Source: Sporomusaceae bacterium (GTDB taxonomy: Bacteria; Bacillota; Negativicutes; UBA1444). From it: DNA of 33,893 bases. How positions within the stretch are numbered: position 1 is the first letter of the stretch; every line of letters starts with the position of its first letter. The notes under the pieces are model-generated. The model worked only from the letters and a program-made list of their open reading frames with translations, was not told the DNA's origin and made no database searches. Made by a program: the position numbers and the translations under genes. Location: positions 1-33,893 of the forward strand of contig JAHDPL010000009.1 in NCBI GenBank assembly GCA_018434355.1. The letters are read 5' to 3'. Positions 1-6,054 of this stretch are shown here, piece by piece.

Positions 1-1
1 C

Positions 2-928
2 GTACGAGCGGTGACGCGAAAAACCCTCGTGGCGGCGGTTGCCCGGATTTATCAGCCGGGAATCAAATTTGATTCCATCCTGGTGCTTAACGGCGCGCAA
101 GGAATCGGCAAATCGACCCTGTTTGCCCGGCTGGGCGGGAAATGGTACTCCGATTCCCTTGCTATTTCGGATATGAAAGACAAAACCGCACCCGAAAAAC
201 TGCAAGGATACTGGATCTTGGAACTGGGCGAACTGGCCGGCATCAAGAAGCTGGACGTGGAAACGGTGAAATCGTTCATTACTCGCGTCGACGACAAGTA
301 TCGCCAGTCCTACGGGGTCACGGTGGAAAGTCACCCGCGTTCCTGCATTATTGTCGGCACCACCAACAGCGACGGTGGCTTCCTGCGCGATATTACCGGC
401 AATCGTCGGTTTTGGCCTGTACGCGTCACCGGCGCAGGAAAAAATCGGGCCTGGGATCTGGCAGAGGTAGATCAAATCTGGGCAGAGGCGATCAAGCGGT
501 ATCAGTCTGGTGAAGAACTGTTTCTTAAAGGTAGTCTGGCGGAAGAAGCGATCACCCAGCAGCGTGATGCGATAGAAGGTGATGATCGCGAAGGTCTGGT
601 GACGGAATACCTCGATGCGCTACTGCCGGACGATTGGGACAAGCTCGATTTATACGCCAGACGGAGTTTTTTAAGCGGCAGTGAATTCGGCGGCGATACG
701 CGCATCGGTTCGGTGCGGCGCGAGCAGGTTTGCATTATGGAAATCTGGTGCGAATGCTTCGGCAAAAACCGTGAGGCGCTCAAGAAAGCGGACTCTTACG
801 AAATTGAGGGGATCCTGAATCGAATTGGCGGCTGGACGAAATTCACCGGCAACAAGACCGGAAAGAAAAACTTGTCCTTGTACGGCCCACAGCGCATTTT
901 TATTCGAACGGTTGATGTGCCGGAGTGA
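2..928 (+). CDS. VapE/virulence-associated-E-like P-loop ATPase (5'-truncated by window edge)
   Basis: This is the C-terminal part of a VapE-family P-loop NTPase, the superfamily-3-like helicase/primase partner found in phage and island replication modules. The reading frame is open to the window edge, so the true start lies upstream; the GTG at 11 is an internal valine. A Walker A motif (GAQGIGKST) lies about 28-36 residues after that GTG. An acidic Walker B-like stretch (ILELGEL) follows, then a family-typical GNRRFWPV sensor segment. The C-terminus (IWCECFGKNREAL, GGWTKFTG) matches the usual VapE tail. It probably unwinds or primes phage DNA at replication, together with the nuclease and helicase genes just downstream. 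Confidence 0.9.
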   Translation, partial: VRAVTRKTLVAAVARIYQPGIKFDSILVLNGAQGIGKSTLFARLGGKWYSDSLAISDMKDKTAPEKLQGYWILELGELAGIKKLDVETVKSFITRVDDKYRQSYGVTVESHPRSCIIVGTTNSDGGFLRDITGNRRFWPVRVTGAGKNRAWDLAEVDQIWAEAIKRYQSGEELFLKGSLAEEAITQQRDAIEGDDREGLVTEYLDALLPDDWDKLDLYARRSFLSGSEFGGDTRIGSVRREQVCIMEIWCECFGKNREALKKADSYEIEGILNRIGGWTKFTGNKTGKKNLSLYGPQRIFIRTVDVPE

Positions 929-1140
929 TTCAGCACAACTTCAGCACGTCGAATCGGCAGCAGCTGGAAACGCCATTTTTTAAGGAACGACGCTGTGCCT
1001 GTTCCCATTGTGCCTTTGCTTCTACTATGAATATGTGGGTTATAAAGAAAGAGAGAACGGGTGGGCACGCTATACACGTATACGCGCGTATAGAGTTTAA
1101 AACCCTTGGGCACAACGATCGGCACAAAGAGGAGGCTCCG
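929..1140. promoter_or_regulatory. Intergenic region with repeated TGTGCC/GGCACA words and a 14-bp palindrome
   Basis: No convincing gene is seen here; an open frame crosses it, but its composition and the position of the downstream ribosome-binding site argue against translation. It holds TGTGCC at 994-999 and 1009-1014 and the inverse word GGCACA at 1109-1114 and 1121-1126, so two direct pairs face each other. It also holds a perfect palindrome TATACGCGCGTATA at 1079-1092, inside a CTATAC/GTATAG inverted repeat (1070-1075, 1088-1093). These could be protein-binding sites or a structured RNA; the function is unknown. Confidence 0.4.
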
Positions 1141-1434
1141 ATGCGAGAAAAAGTGATCGAACAAAAGCTAGTCCAGGAAGTGAAGAAGGCTGGCGGGCTG
1201 GCGATCAAGTTCACTTCCCCCGGTCTGTCTGGAATGCCGGACCGTTTGGTGATATTACCGGAAAGTCATGTTGCTTTCGTGGAAGTAAAGGCGCCTGGAT
1301 TGAAGCCTCGACCATTGCAAATCCGGCGACATGAACTGCTCAGGCGCTTGGGATGCAAGGTCTATGTGTTGGATGATGCGGCGCGGATTCCGGAACTGGT
1401 CGCAAGCCTGATGAAAGGCGGTGAGGGCAAGTGA
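1141..1434 (+). CDS. VRR-NUC domain nuclease
   Basis: This is a 97-residue stand-alone VRR-NUC domain, a PD-(D/E)XK-type nuclease common in phage replication modules and proposed to act on branched DNA such as Holliday junctions. The fold's key residues are visible: an N-terminal Glu (E7), GMPD with D34, then E48 and K50 in VEVKAPG, followed by a downstream Gln (LQIRR) and a conserved LGCKVYVL strand. I chose the ATG at 1141 because AGAGGAGG lies just upstream; a longer open frame to 925 has no such site. Its stop overlaps the GTG start of the helicase gene, so the two are probably translationally coupled. Confidence 0.9.
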   Translation: MREKVIEQKLVQEVKKAGGLAIKFTSPGLSGMPDRLVILPESHVAFVEVKAPGLKPRPLQIRRHELLRRLGCKVYVLDDAARIPELVASLMKGGEGK

Positions 1435-2786
1435 TATTCACTCCGCATGAGTATCAAAAATATGCGATCGATTATCTGCTGGGAAAACCGGTCGCGGCGA
1501 TATTCCTTGACATGGGTCTCGGGAAAACGGTGATTTCCCTTTCTACTATCTTTGACCTGACCTTGGACAGTTTTCAAATCCGGAAAGTGCTGATCATTGC
1601 TCCGCTGCGGGTTGCCAGGGATACTTGGCCGGCCGAGGTGACCAAGTGGGATCACCTAAAGGGACTTAACTATTCCGTCGCTGTGGGGACGGAAGCGGAG
1701 CGGAAGATGGCGCTGATGCAAAAAGCCCAAGTCTACCTCATCAACCGGGAAAACGTGCCGTGGCTGATTGAGGAAAGTGGACTGCCATTTGAATATGACA
1801 TGGTGGTGGTCGATGAACTGTCATCGTTCAAGTCGCATCAGGCAAAACGCTTCAAAAGCCTGATGAAAGTCCGGCCCAAAGTGAAGCGAATCGTCGGACT
1901 GACCGGGACTCCCTCGGCGAACGGCTTAATGGATTTGTGGGCAGAGTTTCGGCTGCTGGATTTGGGGCAGCGACTTGGACGTTTCATCGGAAACTTTCGT
2001 GAGACCTATTTCACTCCCGACAAACGGAATCAACAGGTGATCTTTTCCTACAAGCCAAAGCACGGTGCGGAGGAGGCAATCTACCGCCTGATCGCCGACA
2101 TCACGATCAGCATGAAGAACACGGACTATTTGAAGATGCCGGAGTTGGTGCTGAACGAAATCCCTGTGCAGTTATCTGAGCCAGAATGGCAGCACTACCA
2201 AACGCTCAAGGCTGAGATGGTGCTGTCTTTGAACGGCAAGGACATTGATGCCGCCAATGCCGCAGCCCTGTCCGGCAAACTGCTGCAACTGGCAAGCGGC
2301 GCAGTGTACGGTGAAAATGGTGTCGTCATCCATGTTCATGACCGCAAATTGGACGCGCTGGAAGACCTCGTCGAAGCGGCGAACGGCAAACCGGTTCTCA
2401 TCGCTTATTGGTTCAAACATGACCGGGATCGGATCCTCAAGCGTTTTCCGGCAGAGCAGCTGGATAGTGAAAAATCCGTTCGCCGCTGGAATGCCGGCGA
2501 GATTCCGCTGGCGCTGATCCACCCGGCTTCAGCCGGCCACGGTCTGAACCTGCAGGCGGGGGGATTCACACTCATATGGTTTAGCCTGACCTGGAGCCTG
2601 GAACTATACCAGCAGACCAATGCAAGACTCTGGCGGCAGGGACAAAAGGAAACGGTCGTGATTCATCATTTGGTTGCCAAAGACACGATTGACGAAGATG
2701 TGATGGCGGCGCTGGCGAAAAAAGATGCAAGCCAGGCGGCGCTGCTGCAAGCGGTAAAAGCAATAGTGGGGAGGAATAAACAATGA
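1431..2786 (+). CDS. SNF2-family DEAD/DEAH-box helicase
   Basis: This is a compact 451-aa SNF2-like superfamily 2 ATPase of the kind usually found next to VRR-NUC genes in Firmicutes prophages. Walker A is DMGLGKT at residues 27-33. A DEAD-like Walker B (VVVDEL) lies near residue 127, and motif III is GLTGTPSANG. The C-terminal RecA lobe carries the R-rich motif VI (ARLWRQGQKE), followed by HHLVAKDTIDEDV. The protein probably remodels replication forks or recombination intermediates for the neighbouring nuclease. The GTG start at 1431 overlaps the preceding stop (GTGA), and the stop overlaps the next ATG (ATGA), so genes at 1141, 1431 and 2783 form one tight operon. Confidence 0.92.
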   Translation: MIFTPHEYQKYAIDYLLGKPVAAIFLDMGLGKTVISLSTIFDLTLDSFQIRKVLIIAPLRVARDTWPAEVTKWDHLKGLNYSVAVGTEAERKMALMQKAQVYLINRENVPWLIEESGLPFEYDMVVVDELSSFKSHQAKRFKSLMKVRPKVKRIVGLTGTPSANGLMDLWAEFRLLDLGQRLGRFIGNFRETYFTPDKRNQQVIFSYKPKHGAEEAIYRLIADITISMKNTDYLKMPELVLNEIPVQLSEPEWQHYQTLKAEMVLSLNGKDIDAANAAALSGKLLQLASGAVYGENGVVIHVHDRKLDALEDLVEAANGKPVLIAYWFKHDRDRILKRFPAEQLDSEKSVRRWNAGEIPLALIHPASAGHGLNLQAGGFTLIWFSLTWSLELYQQTNARLWRQGQKETVVIHHLVAKDTIDEDVMAALAKKDASQAALLQAVKAIVGRNKQ

Positions 2787-3421
2787 GCTTGGATGATGTT
2801 GGGGCCAGAAGACTCATGGCCAACATATTGAAAAAAGCCTGTGAGGATTATGCTGGCGACAAAGGATGCCCGGAGTGGTGTGCGTTTAAGGACTCCTGCA
2901 ACTTGAGCCACGTGGATCCAGAGCACTGCGATGCCAAGCGGTTTATTCATTCCGCCTGGTGCGCGACGCTTTGCGATGGACTGAATATTGACCATGAAGA
3001 ATATGTGGCGGCTTGCATTAAAAAGCATCGACTCAGCAAAAACACGTTCAAGTATGTCGAACAGGAAATCCGGCAGTACAAAAACAACCTGAAGGAGCTC
3101 AGCCGGATTAAGAATGACATCATTCAGGAAACGCCGGAAAAACAAAATGGCCGCAGCAGTGGTCTGGGCGACAGCACGGCGGCCAAAGCGGTGAAACTGA
3201 GTATGGACCGGAAAATATCCGAACTGGAGAAAAGCCAAAAAGCAATCGCAACCATCTATCACCGGCTCTGTCAGGACAAGCAGTCGGTGATGGAGGAGTA
3301 TTGGCAAAGCCGATACACGAATGCGGGCCTGGCTTATAAGTTGGGGGTAGATGAGCGGACGATCCGGCGCTGGAAGCAGCATATCGTGTATTTGGTAGCG
3401 GCAGAGCTAAATTATTTGTAA
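2783..3421 (+). CDS. RinA/ArpU-like late transcription regulator with N-terminal Cys-rich segment
   Basis: The C-terminal part (about residues 135-212) looks like the phage late regulator group that includes RinA and ArpU: a long helix, then YTNAGLAYKLGVDERTIRRW as a helix-turn-helix. Such proteins activate packaging and structural genes, and this gene sits exactly at the early/late boundary, directly before the repeated putative late promoter. The N-terminal 70 residues are unusual: they carry a cysteine/histidine cluster (CPEWC, DSC, EHCDAKR, WCATLC) that could bind zinc. The middle (about 85-130) is a charged, probably helical linker. The start is supported by GGGGAGG and an ATGA overlap with the helicase. 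The regulator role is inferred from position and the HTH. Confidence 0.65.
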   Translation: MSLDDVGARRLMANILKKACEDYAGDKGCPEWCAFKDSCNLSHVDPEHCDAKRFIHSAWCATLCDGLNIDHEEYVAACIKKHRLSKNTFKYVEQEIRQYKNNLKELSRIKNDIIQETPEKQNGRSSGLGDSTAAKAVKLSMDRKISELEKSQKAIATIYHRLCQDKQSVMEEYWQSRYTNAGLAYKLGVDERTIRRWKQHIVYLVAAELNYL

Positions 3422-3480
3422 AATGTCCGCCGATGTCCGTTTTGGGGTGTTTTTAGGGTGTAGGATTATATCATGGGACA
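3414..3480 (+). repeat. 67-bp direct repeat, copy 1 (putative late promoter/activator site)
   Basis: This matches 4891-4957 at 63 of 67 positions. It starts inside the last codons of the RinA-like gene. It contains TGTCCG twice with starts exactly 10 bp apart, as expected for tandem sites on one face of the helix, then GGGGTG and AGGGTG words, then a -10-like TAGGAT at 3461-3466. The layout suggests the activator-dependent late promoter of this phage family. This copy lies upstream of the Fic gene rather than the late operon. Confidence 0.7.
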
Positions 3481-3533
3481 AACATAACGTGCGGAGTAGT
3501 CTCAAGGGGTAAAGCAATAAAGGTGTAGCAGAA

Positions 3534-3576
3534 CAAATCATGCGTAGATTAATTCCCTTAATCTACGCATGATTTG
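3534..3576. promoter_or_regulatory. Perfect 19-bp inverted repeat upstream of fic (putative operator)
   Basis: Arms at 3534-3552 and 3558-3576 are perfectly complementary around a 5-bp centre (TTCCC). The core word TAATCTACGCA (3559-3569; inverse at 3541-3551) occurs a third time at 3611-3621, partly over the -10 hexamer of the fic promoter. This arrangement is typical of a repressor operator. The Fic protein itself ends in a winged-HTH-like domain, so autoregulation is a reasonable inference. There is no long T-run after the stem, so it is not a terminator. Confidence 0.6.
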
Positions 3577-3585
3577 CGTTTATAA

Positions 3586-3614
3586 TTGCTTCTGCGTCGA
3601 TTCAATGCTATAAT
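3586..3614 (+). promoter_or_regulatory. Sigma-A-type promoter of the fic gene
   Basis: TTGCTT at 3586-3591 and a perfect TATAAT at 3609-3614 are separated by 17 bp, 22 bp upstream of the fic ATG. The operator-like word TAATCTACGCA at 3611-3621 overlaps the -10 and the expected start of transcription. The cassette therefore seems to have its own promoter, independent of the phage late promoter. Confidence 0.6.
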
Positions 3615-3636
3615 CTACGCAAGAGGTGCGTTGAAT

Positions 3637-4737
3637 ATGTATATCCATGAACTGGCTGATTGGCCGCATTTCACTTGGGACTATAAGACCATAACAGGGC
3701 TTCTGGCGGAAGTATCACGCAAGCAAGGTTACTTGCTGGGTCAAATGCAGACGGCCGGTTTGTTGACGCGGGATGAAGCGGTGTTGCATACCCTTACCCA
3801 AGATGTGCTGAAGTCCAGCGAGATCGAGGGAGAATCGCTCAATGAAAAGCAGGTTCGGTCTTCGATCGCCAGACGGCTGGGCCTGGCAACCGCCGGCATG
3901 GTTCCATCAAGTCGAAATGTTGACGGCGTCGTTGAAATGCTTGTGGATGCGACGCACAGCTTCCGCGAAGAGCTGACGGAAGAAAAGCTGTTTTTCTGGC
4001 ACCGGCAGCTATTTCCGGTACCGTCTGGTCCGTTGGGGTCCATCAGGGTGGGAGCTTGGCGCGATGATGCTGCCGGTCCTATGCAAGTTGTATCCGGGCC
4101 GATCGGCAGACCGACGGTGCACTTTGAGGCGCCGGTTGCCGCACGCATTCCGCAAGAAATGGCGGCGTTCCTGACTTGGTATAATGCCGACGACGGTGAA
4201 AACAAAGTGTTGAAAGCGGCGATTGCGCACCTTTGGTTTGTGACCATTCATCCGTTTGATGATGGCAATGGCCGGTTAGCTCGGGCCATTACCGACCGAA
4301 TGCTGGCCAAGGCGGAAGGCAGCGAGTGCCGTTTTTACAGCCTTTCGACCCAGATTTGCCATGACCGCAAAGCCTATTACGACGTGCTGGAAGGAGCGCA
4401 AAAAGGTTCGCTGGACATCACGGAATGGATTCAGTGGTTTCTGCAGTGTTTCTTGCGGGCGCTGGCCAACGTAGATCATACTTTGAACGGCGTGCTTCAC
4501 CGCAATCGGTTCTGGAACGCGATAGCTGGTGTGACGCTTAATGATCGGCAACGATTGGTGATCGGTCGCTTACTGGAGGATTTCGAAGGGAACTTGACGT
4601 CGATGAAATGGGGCAAGCTGGCGAAGTGTTCTCACGATACGGCGACCCGTGATATCAAGGATTTGATGGACAAAGGAATCCTTCAAAAGGATCCGGGCGG
4701 TGGGCGCAGCACCAGCTACTCGCTGATCGAAAAATAG
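3637..4737 (+). CDS. Fic-domain protein (DUF4172 N-terminus, C-terminal winged helix)
   Basis: This is a 366-aa Fic family protein; such enzymes transfer AMP (sometimes other nucleotides) to hydroxyls of target proteins. The catalytic loop is intact: HPFDDGNGR at residues 205-213. An N-terminal class II inhibitory motif of the (S/T)xxxE(G/N) type is present (S60, E64, G65), so activity should be self-restrained. The first 90 residues resemble the DUF4172 cap, and the last 65 (TATRDIKDLMDKGIL and following) resemble a winged HTH. I start at the ATG at 3637 because the longer open frame would run through the promoter. The gene is a cargo insertion between the late regulator and the packaging genes, bracketed by duplicated promoter sequence. 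Target and phenotype are unknown. Confidence 0.92.
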   Translation: MYIHELADWPHFTWDYKTITGLLAEVSRKQGYLLGQMQTAGLLTRDEAVLHTLTQDVLKSSEIEGESLNEKQVRSSIARRLGLATAGMVPSSRNVDGVVEMLVDATHSFREELTEEKLFFWHRQLFPVPSGPLGSIRVGAWRDDAAGPMQVVSGPIGRPTVHFEAPVAARIPQEMAAFLTWYNADDGENKVLKAAIAHLWFVTIHPFDDGNGRLARAITDRMLAKAEGSECRFYSLSTQICHDRKAYYDVLEGAQKGSLDITEWIQWFLQCFLRALANVDHTLNGVLHRNRFWNAIAGVTLNDRQRLVIGRLLEDFEGNLTSMKWGKLAKCSHDTATRDIKDLMDKGILQKDPGGGRSTSYSLIEK

Positions 4738-4890
4738 CGTGCCTATTGAAGTGAAATAGGAAAGTATTGCCTATGTCGAGGGAATATGGGTAAATGAATT
4801 GATTTCTTGCCTATGTTCCTTTGATTGCAAGATTGGCTGAGGTTGCTGATAGCGGACGCTGGCAAAGATTGACCAAGGCGTGACAAATAA
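4738..4890. other. Gene-free tail of the Fic cassette with short repeats
   Basis: No gene is seen. There is a small hairpin just after the fic stop (CCTATT 4742-4747 with AATAGG 4755-4760), without a T-run. TTGCCTATGT occurs twice, at 4767-4776 and 4807-4816, exactly 40 bp apart; the word CCTAT is thus present three times. The region is presumably the downstream junction of the inserted cassette. Confidence 0.4.
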
Positions 4891-4957
4891 ATTTGTAAAA
4901 TGTCCGCCGATGTCCGTTTTGGGGTGCTTTTAGGGTGTAGAATCATATCATGGGAGA
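4891..4957 (+). promoter_or_regulatory. 67-bp direct repeat, copy 2 (putative late promoter for packaging/structural genes)
   Basis: This is the second copy of the sequence at 3414-3480, with four mismatches. It has the tandem TGTCCG words 10 bp apart (4901-4906, 4911-4916), GGGGTG/AGGGTG words and a TAGAAT -10-like hexamer at 4938-4943. It stands directly upstream of the HNH nuclease and the whole late operon, the expected place for the late promoter controlled by the RinA-like protein. Promoter activity is inferred from position, layout and duplication. Confidence 0.6.
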
Positions 4958-4974
4958 ATCGAAAAATGCAGAGG

Positions 4975-5008
4975 ACCCTTGAAGCAGAGGCTTTGAGGGT
5001 TTTTCTTT
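4975..5008 (+). terminator. Terminator-like hairpin in the late leader
   Basis: ACCCTTGAAG (4975-4984) can pair with CTTTGAGGGT (4991-5000), including two G-U pairs, around a 6-nt loop, followed by TTTTCTTT. It lies between the putative late promoter and the ribosome-binding site of the HNH gene, so it may act as an attenuator or leader structure rather than a complete stop. Confidence 0.45.
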
Positions 5009-5029
5009 ACGCAAAGGTGGATCATATAC

Positions 5030-5383
5030 ATGCCAATGAAGCCTAAGCGTCCGTGCAAACATCCCGGCTGTCCACGTTTGACAGGCGGTCAATATTGCGA
5101 GCTTCACGCTGCGTTGCACACCAGCGACCGTGGCAGCGCGTTTGAACGTGGCTACAGCCATCGCTGGCAAGCGGCGAGAAAGCAGTTCTTAGCCAACCAT
5201 CCTCTTTGCGCAGAGTGTGAGCGGATCGAAAAACTGACCCCGGCAACGATTGTGGATCATATCAAGCCGCATCGGGGAGATCCGGCACTGTTCTGGGATG
5301 AGAAGAATTGGCAACCACTATGCAAAAAGTGTCACGATCGAAAAACACGGCTCGAAGATCAGCGTCCTGAATATCGGTACTAA
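5030..5383 (+). CDS. HNH endonuclease (packaging-associated)
   Basis: This is a 117-aa HNH nuclease of the type found next to terminase genes in cos-packaging phages, where it works with the large terminase in genome cutting. The motif is complete: VDHIKPH, then NWQPLCKKCHDRK containing the central Asn and final His. Zinc-binding CxxC pairs (CAEC and CKKC) surround it, and an extra N-terminal CKHPGC/YCELH cluster may bind a second zinc. An AAAGGTGG ribosome-binding site precedes the ATG. It is the first gene of the late operon, and the putative cos region follows immediately. Confidence 0.92.
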   Translation: MPMKPKRPCKHPGCPRLTGGQYCELHAALHTSDRGSAFERGYSHRWQAARKQFLANHPLCAECERIEKLTPATIVDHIKPHRGDPALFWDEKNWQPLCKKCHDRKTRLEDQRPEYRY

Positions 5384-5410
5384 CCATTACGCGAATATGC
5401 CTGCAAACCA

Positions 5411-5515
5411 AGGGGGAGGGGCGGGTCAAATCTCTACAGGCGCAAGGGCCAAGACCGCCGCCCCCCTTCGCGCGAAATTTCGCGGAATCAATAGGCCCGG
5501 GGGAGGGAATTTCTT
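5411..5515. other. Putative cos/packaging region
   Basis: This gene-free stretch sits between the HNH gene and the next packaging-region gene. It has two copies of GGGGGAGGG (5412-5420 and 5499-5507), a C-rich block between them (about 5456-5466), the word GGGTCAAATCTCTACAG (5424-5440) and a perfect 14-bp palindrome CGCGAAATTTCGCG (5471-5484). Opposed G- and C-runs next to an HNH gene are typical of cohesive-end sites in HNH-encoding, P27-terminase phages. The exact cut position cannot be read from sequence alone. Confidence 0.5.
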
Positions 5516-5527
5516 CCGGAATTAGAG

Positions 5528-5567
5528 CGCGCAGACCCTGTAAGTATAAGGCGGTTGCGCGTTTTTT
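5528..5567 (+). terminator. Terminator-like hairpin before the zinc-finger gene
   Basis: CGCGCA (5528-5533) pairs with TGCGCG (5556-5561) across a 22-nt loop and is followed by six T residues. The stem is short and the loop long, so termination is probably partial. It again falls shortly before a strong ribosome-binding site inside the late operon. Confidence 0.4.
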
Positions 5568-5616
5568 ATTGCGCGAAAAAGTGTGGCGGAGAGTAAGCAA
5601 AAAAGGAGGCTGTCTG

Positions 5617-6054
5617 GTGACGCCGGCGCAAAAGGAAAATATATATAAGCTCCGGCTGCAAGGGCTCGGATATAAGGCCGTCGCCCGAGAACTGTTGCTC
5701 AGCGTCGATGCGGTCAAAAGCTATTGCAAGCGGCATCACCTAATTGGTCCACCCGAAGCGGTGCGGAAAAACGTGCAGGTGATCGAAGAAAGACATGGCC
5801 TTTGCCCGCAGTGCAAACAGCCGATTCGGCAGAAAAAACGCGGCCGGAGCAAGCGGTTTTGCTCAGATGATTGTCGCTACGGTTGGTGGAAGGCGCATCC
5901 GGAAGCGCGCCAAAAGAAGGATGCGGCCATCTACCAATATACCTGCCAATATTGCGGCAAAGAGTGCACGGCCTACGGCAACAAGAACCGGAAATACTGC
6001 AGCCACGACTGCTATATCAAAGTAAGATTTTGGGGAGAAGAAGATGGAATTTAA
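5617..6054 (+). CDS. HTH and double zinc-finger protein of the packaging region
   Basis: This 145-aa basic protein begins with a sigma/HTH-like helix set (LQGLGYKAVARELLLS followed by DAVKSYCKRH) of the type that reads DNA. Two Cys4 zinc ribbons follow: CPQC with FCSDDC, and CQYC with YCSHDC. I use the GTG at 5617 because AAGGAGG (5603-5609) is ideally spaced; a longer frame exists upstream. It overlaps the start of the methyltransferase gene by 11 nt, so the two are co-translated. A DNA-binding regulator or packaging-site recognition protein is plausible given that cos lies just upstream, but no function is known. Confidence 0.7.
   Translation: MTPAQKENIYKLRLQGLGYKAVARELLLSVDAVKSYCKRHHLIGPPEAVRKNVQVIEERHGLCPQCKQPIRQKKRGRSKRFCSDDCRYGWWKAHPEARQKKDAAIYQYTCQYCGKECTAYGNKNRKYCSHDCYIKVRFWGEEDGI

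Noticed and set aside
925-1140. N-terminal extension of the VRR-NUC gene to 925
   Set aside because: The extension has no family similarity, low-complexity composition and repeats, while a strong ribosome-binding site precedes the ATG at 1141.
2666-3382. A 238-residue minus-strand open frame opposite the RinA-like gene
   Set aside because: The + strand has coupled starts, a ribosome-binding site and an HTH; the antisense frame lacks these.
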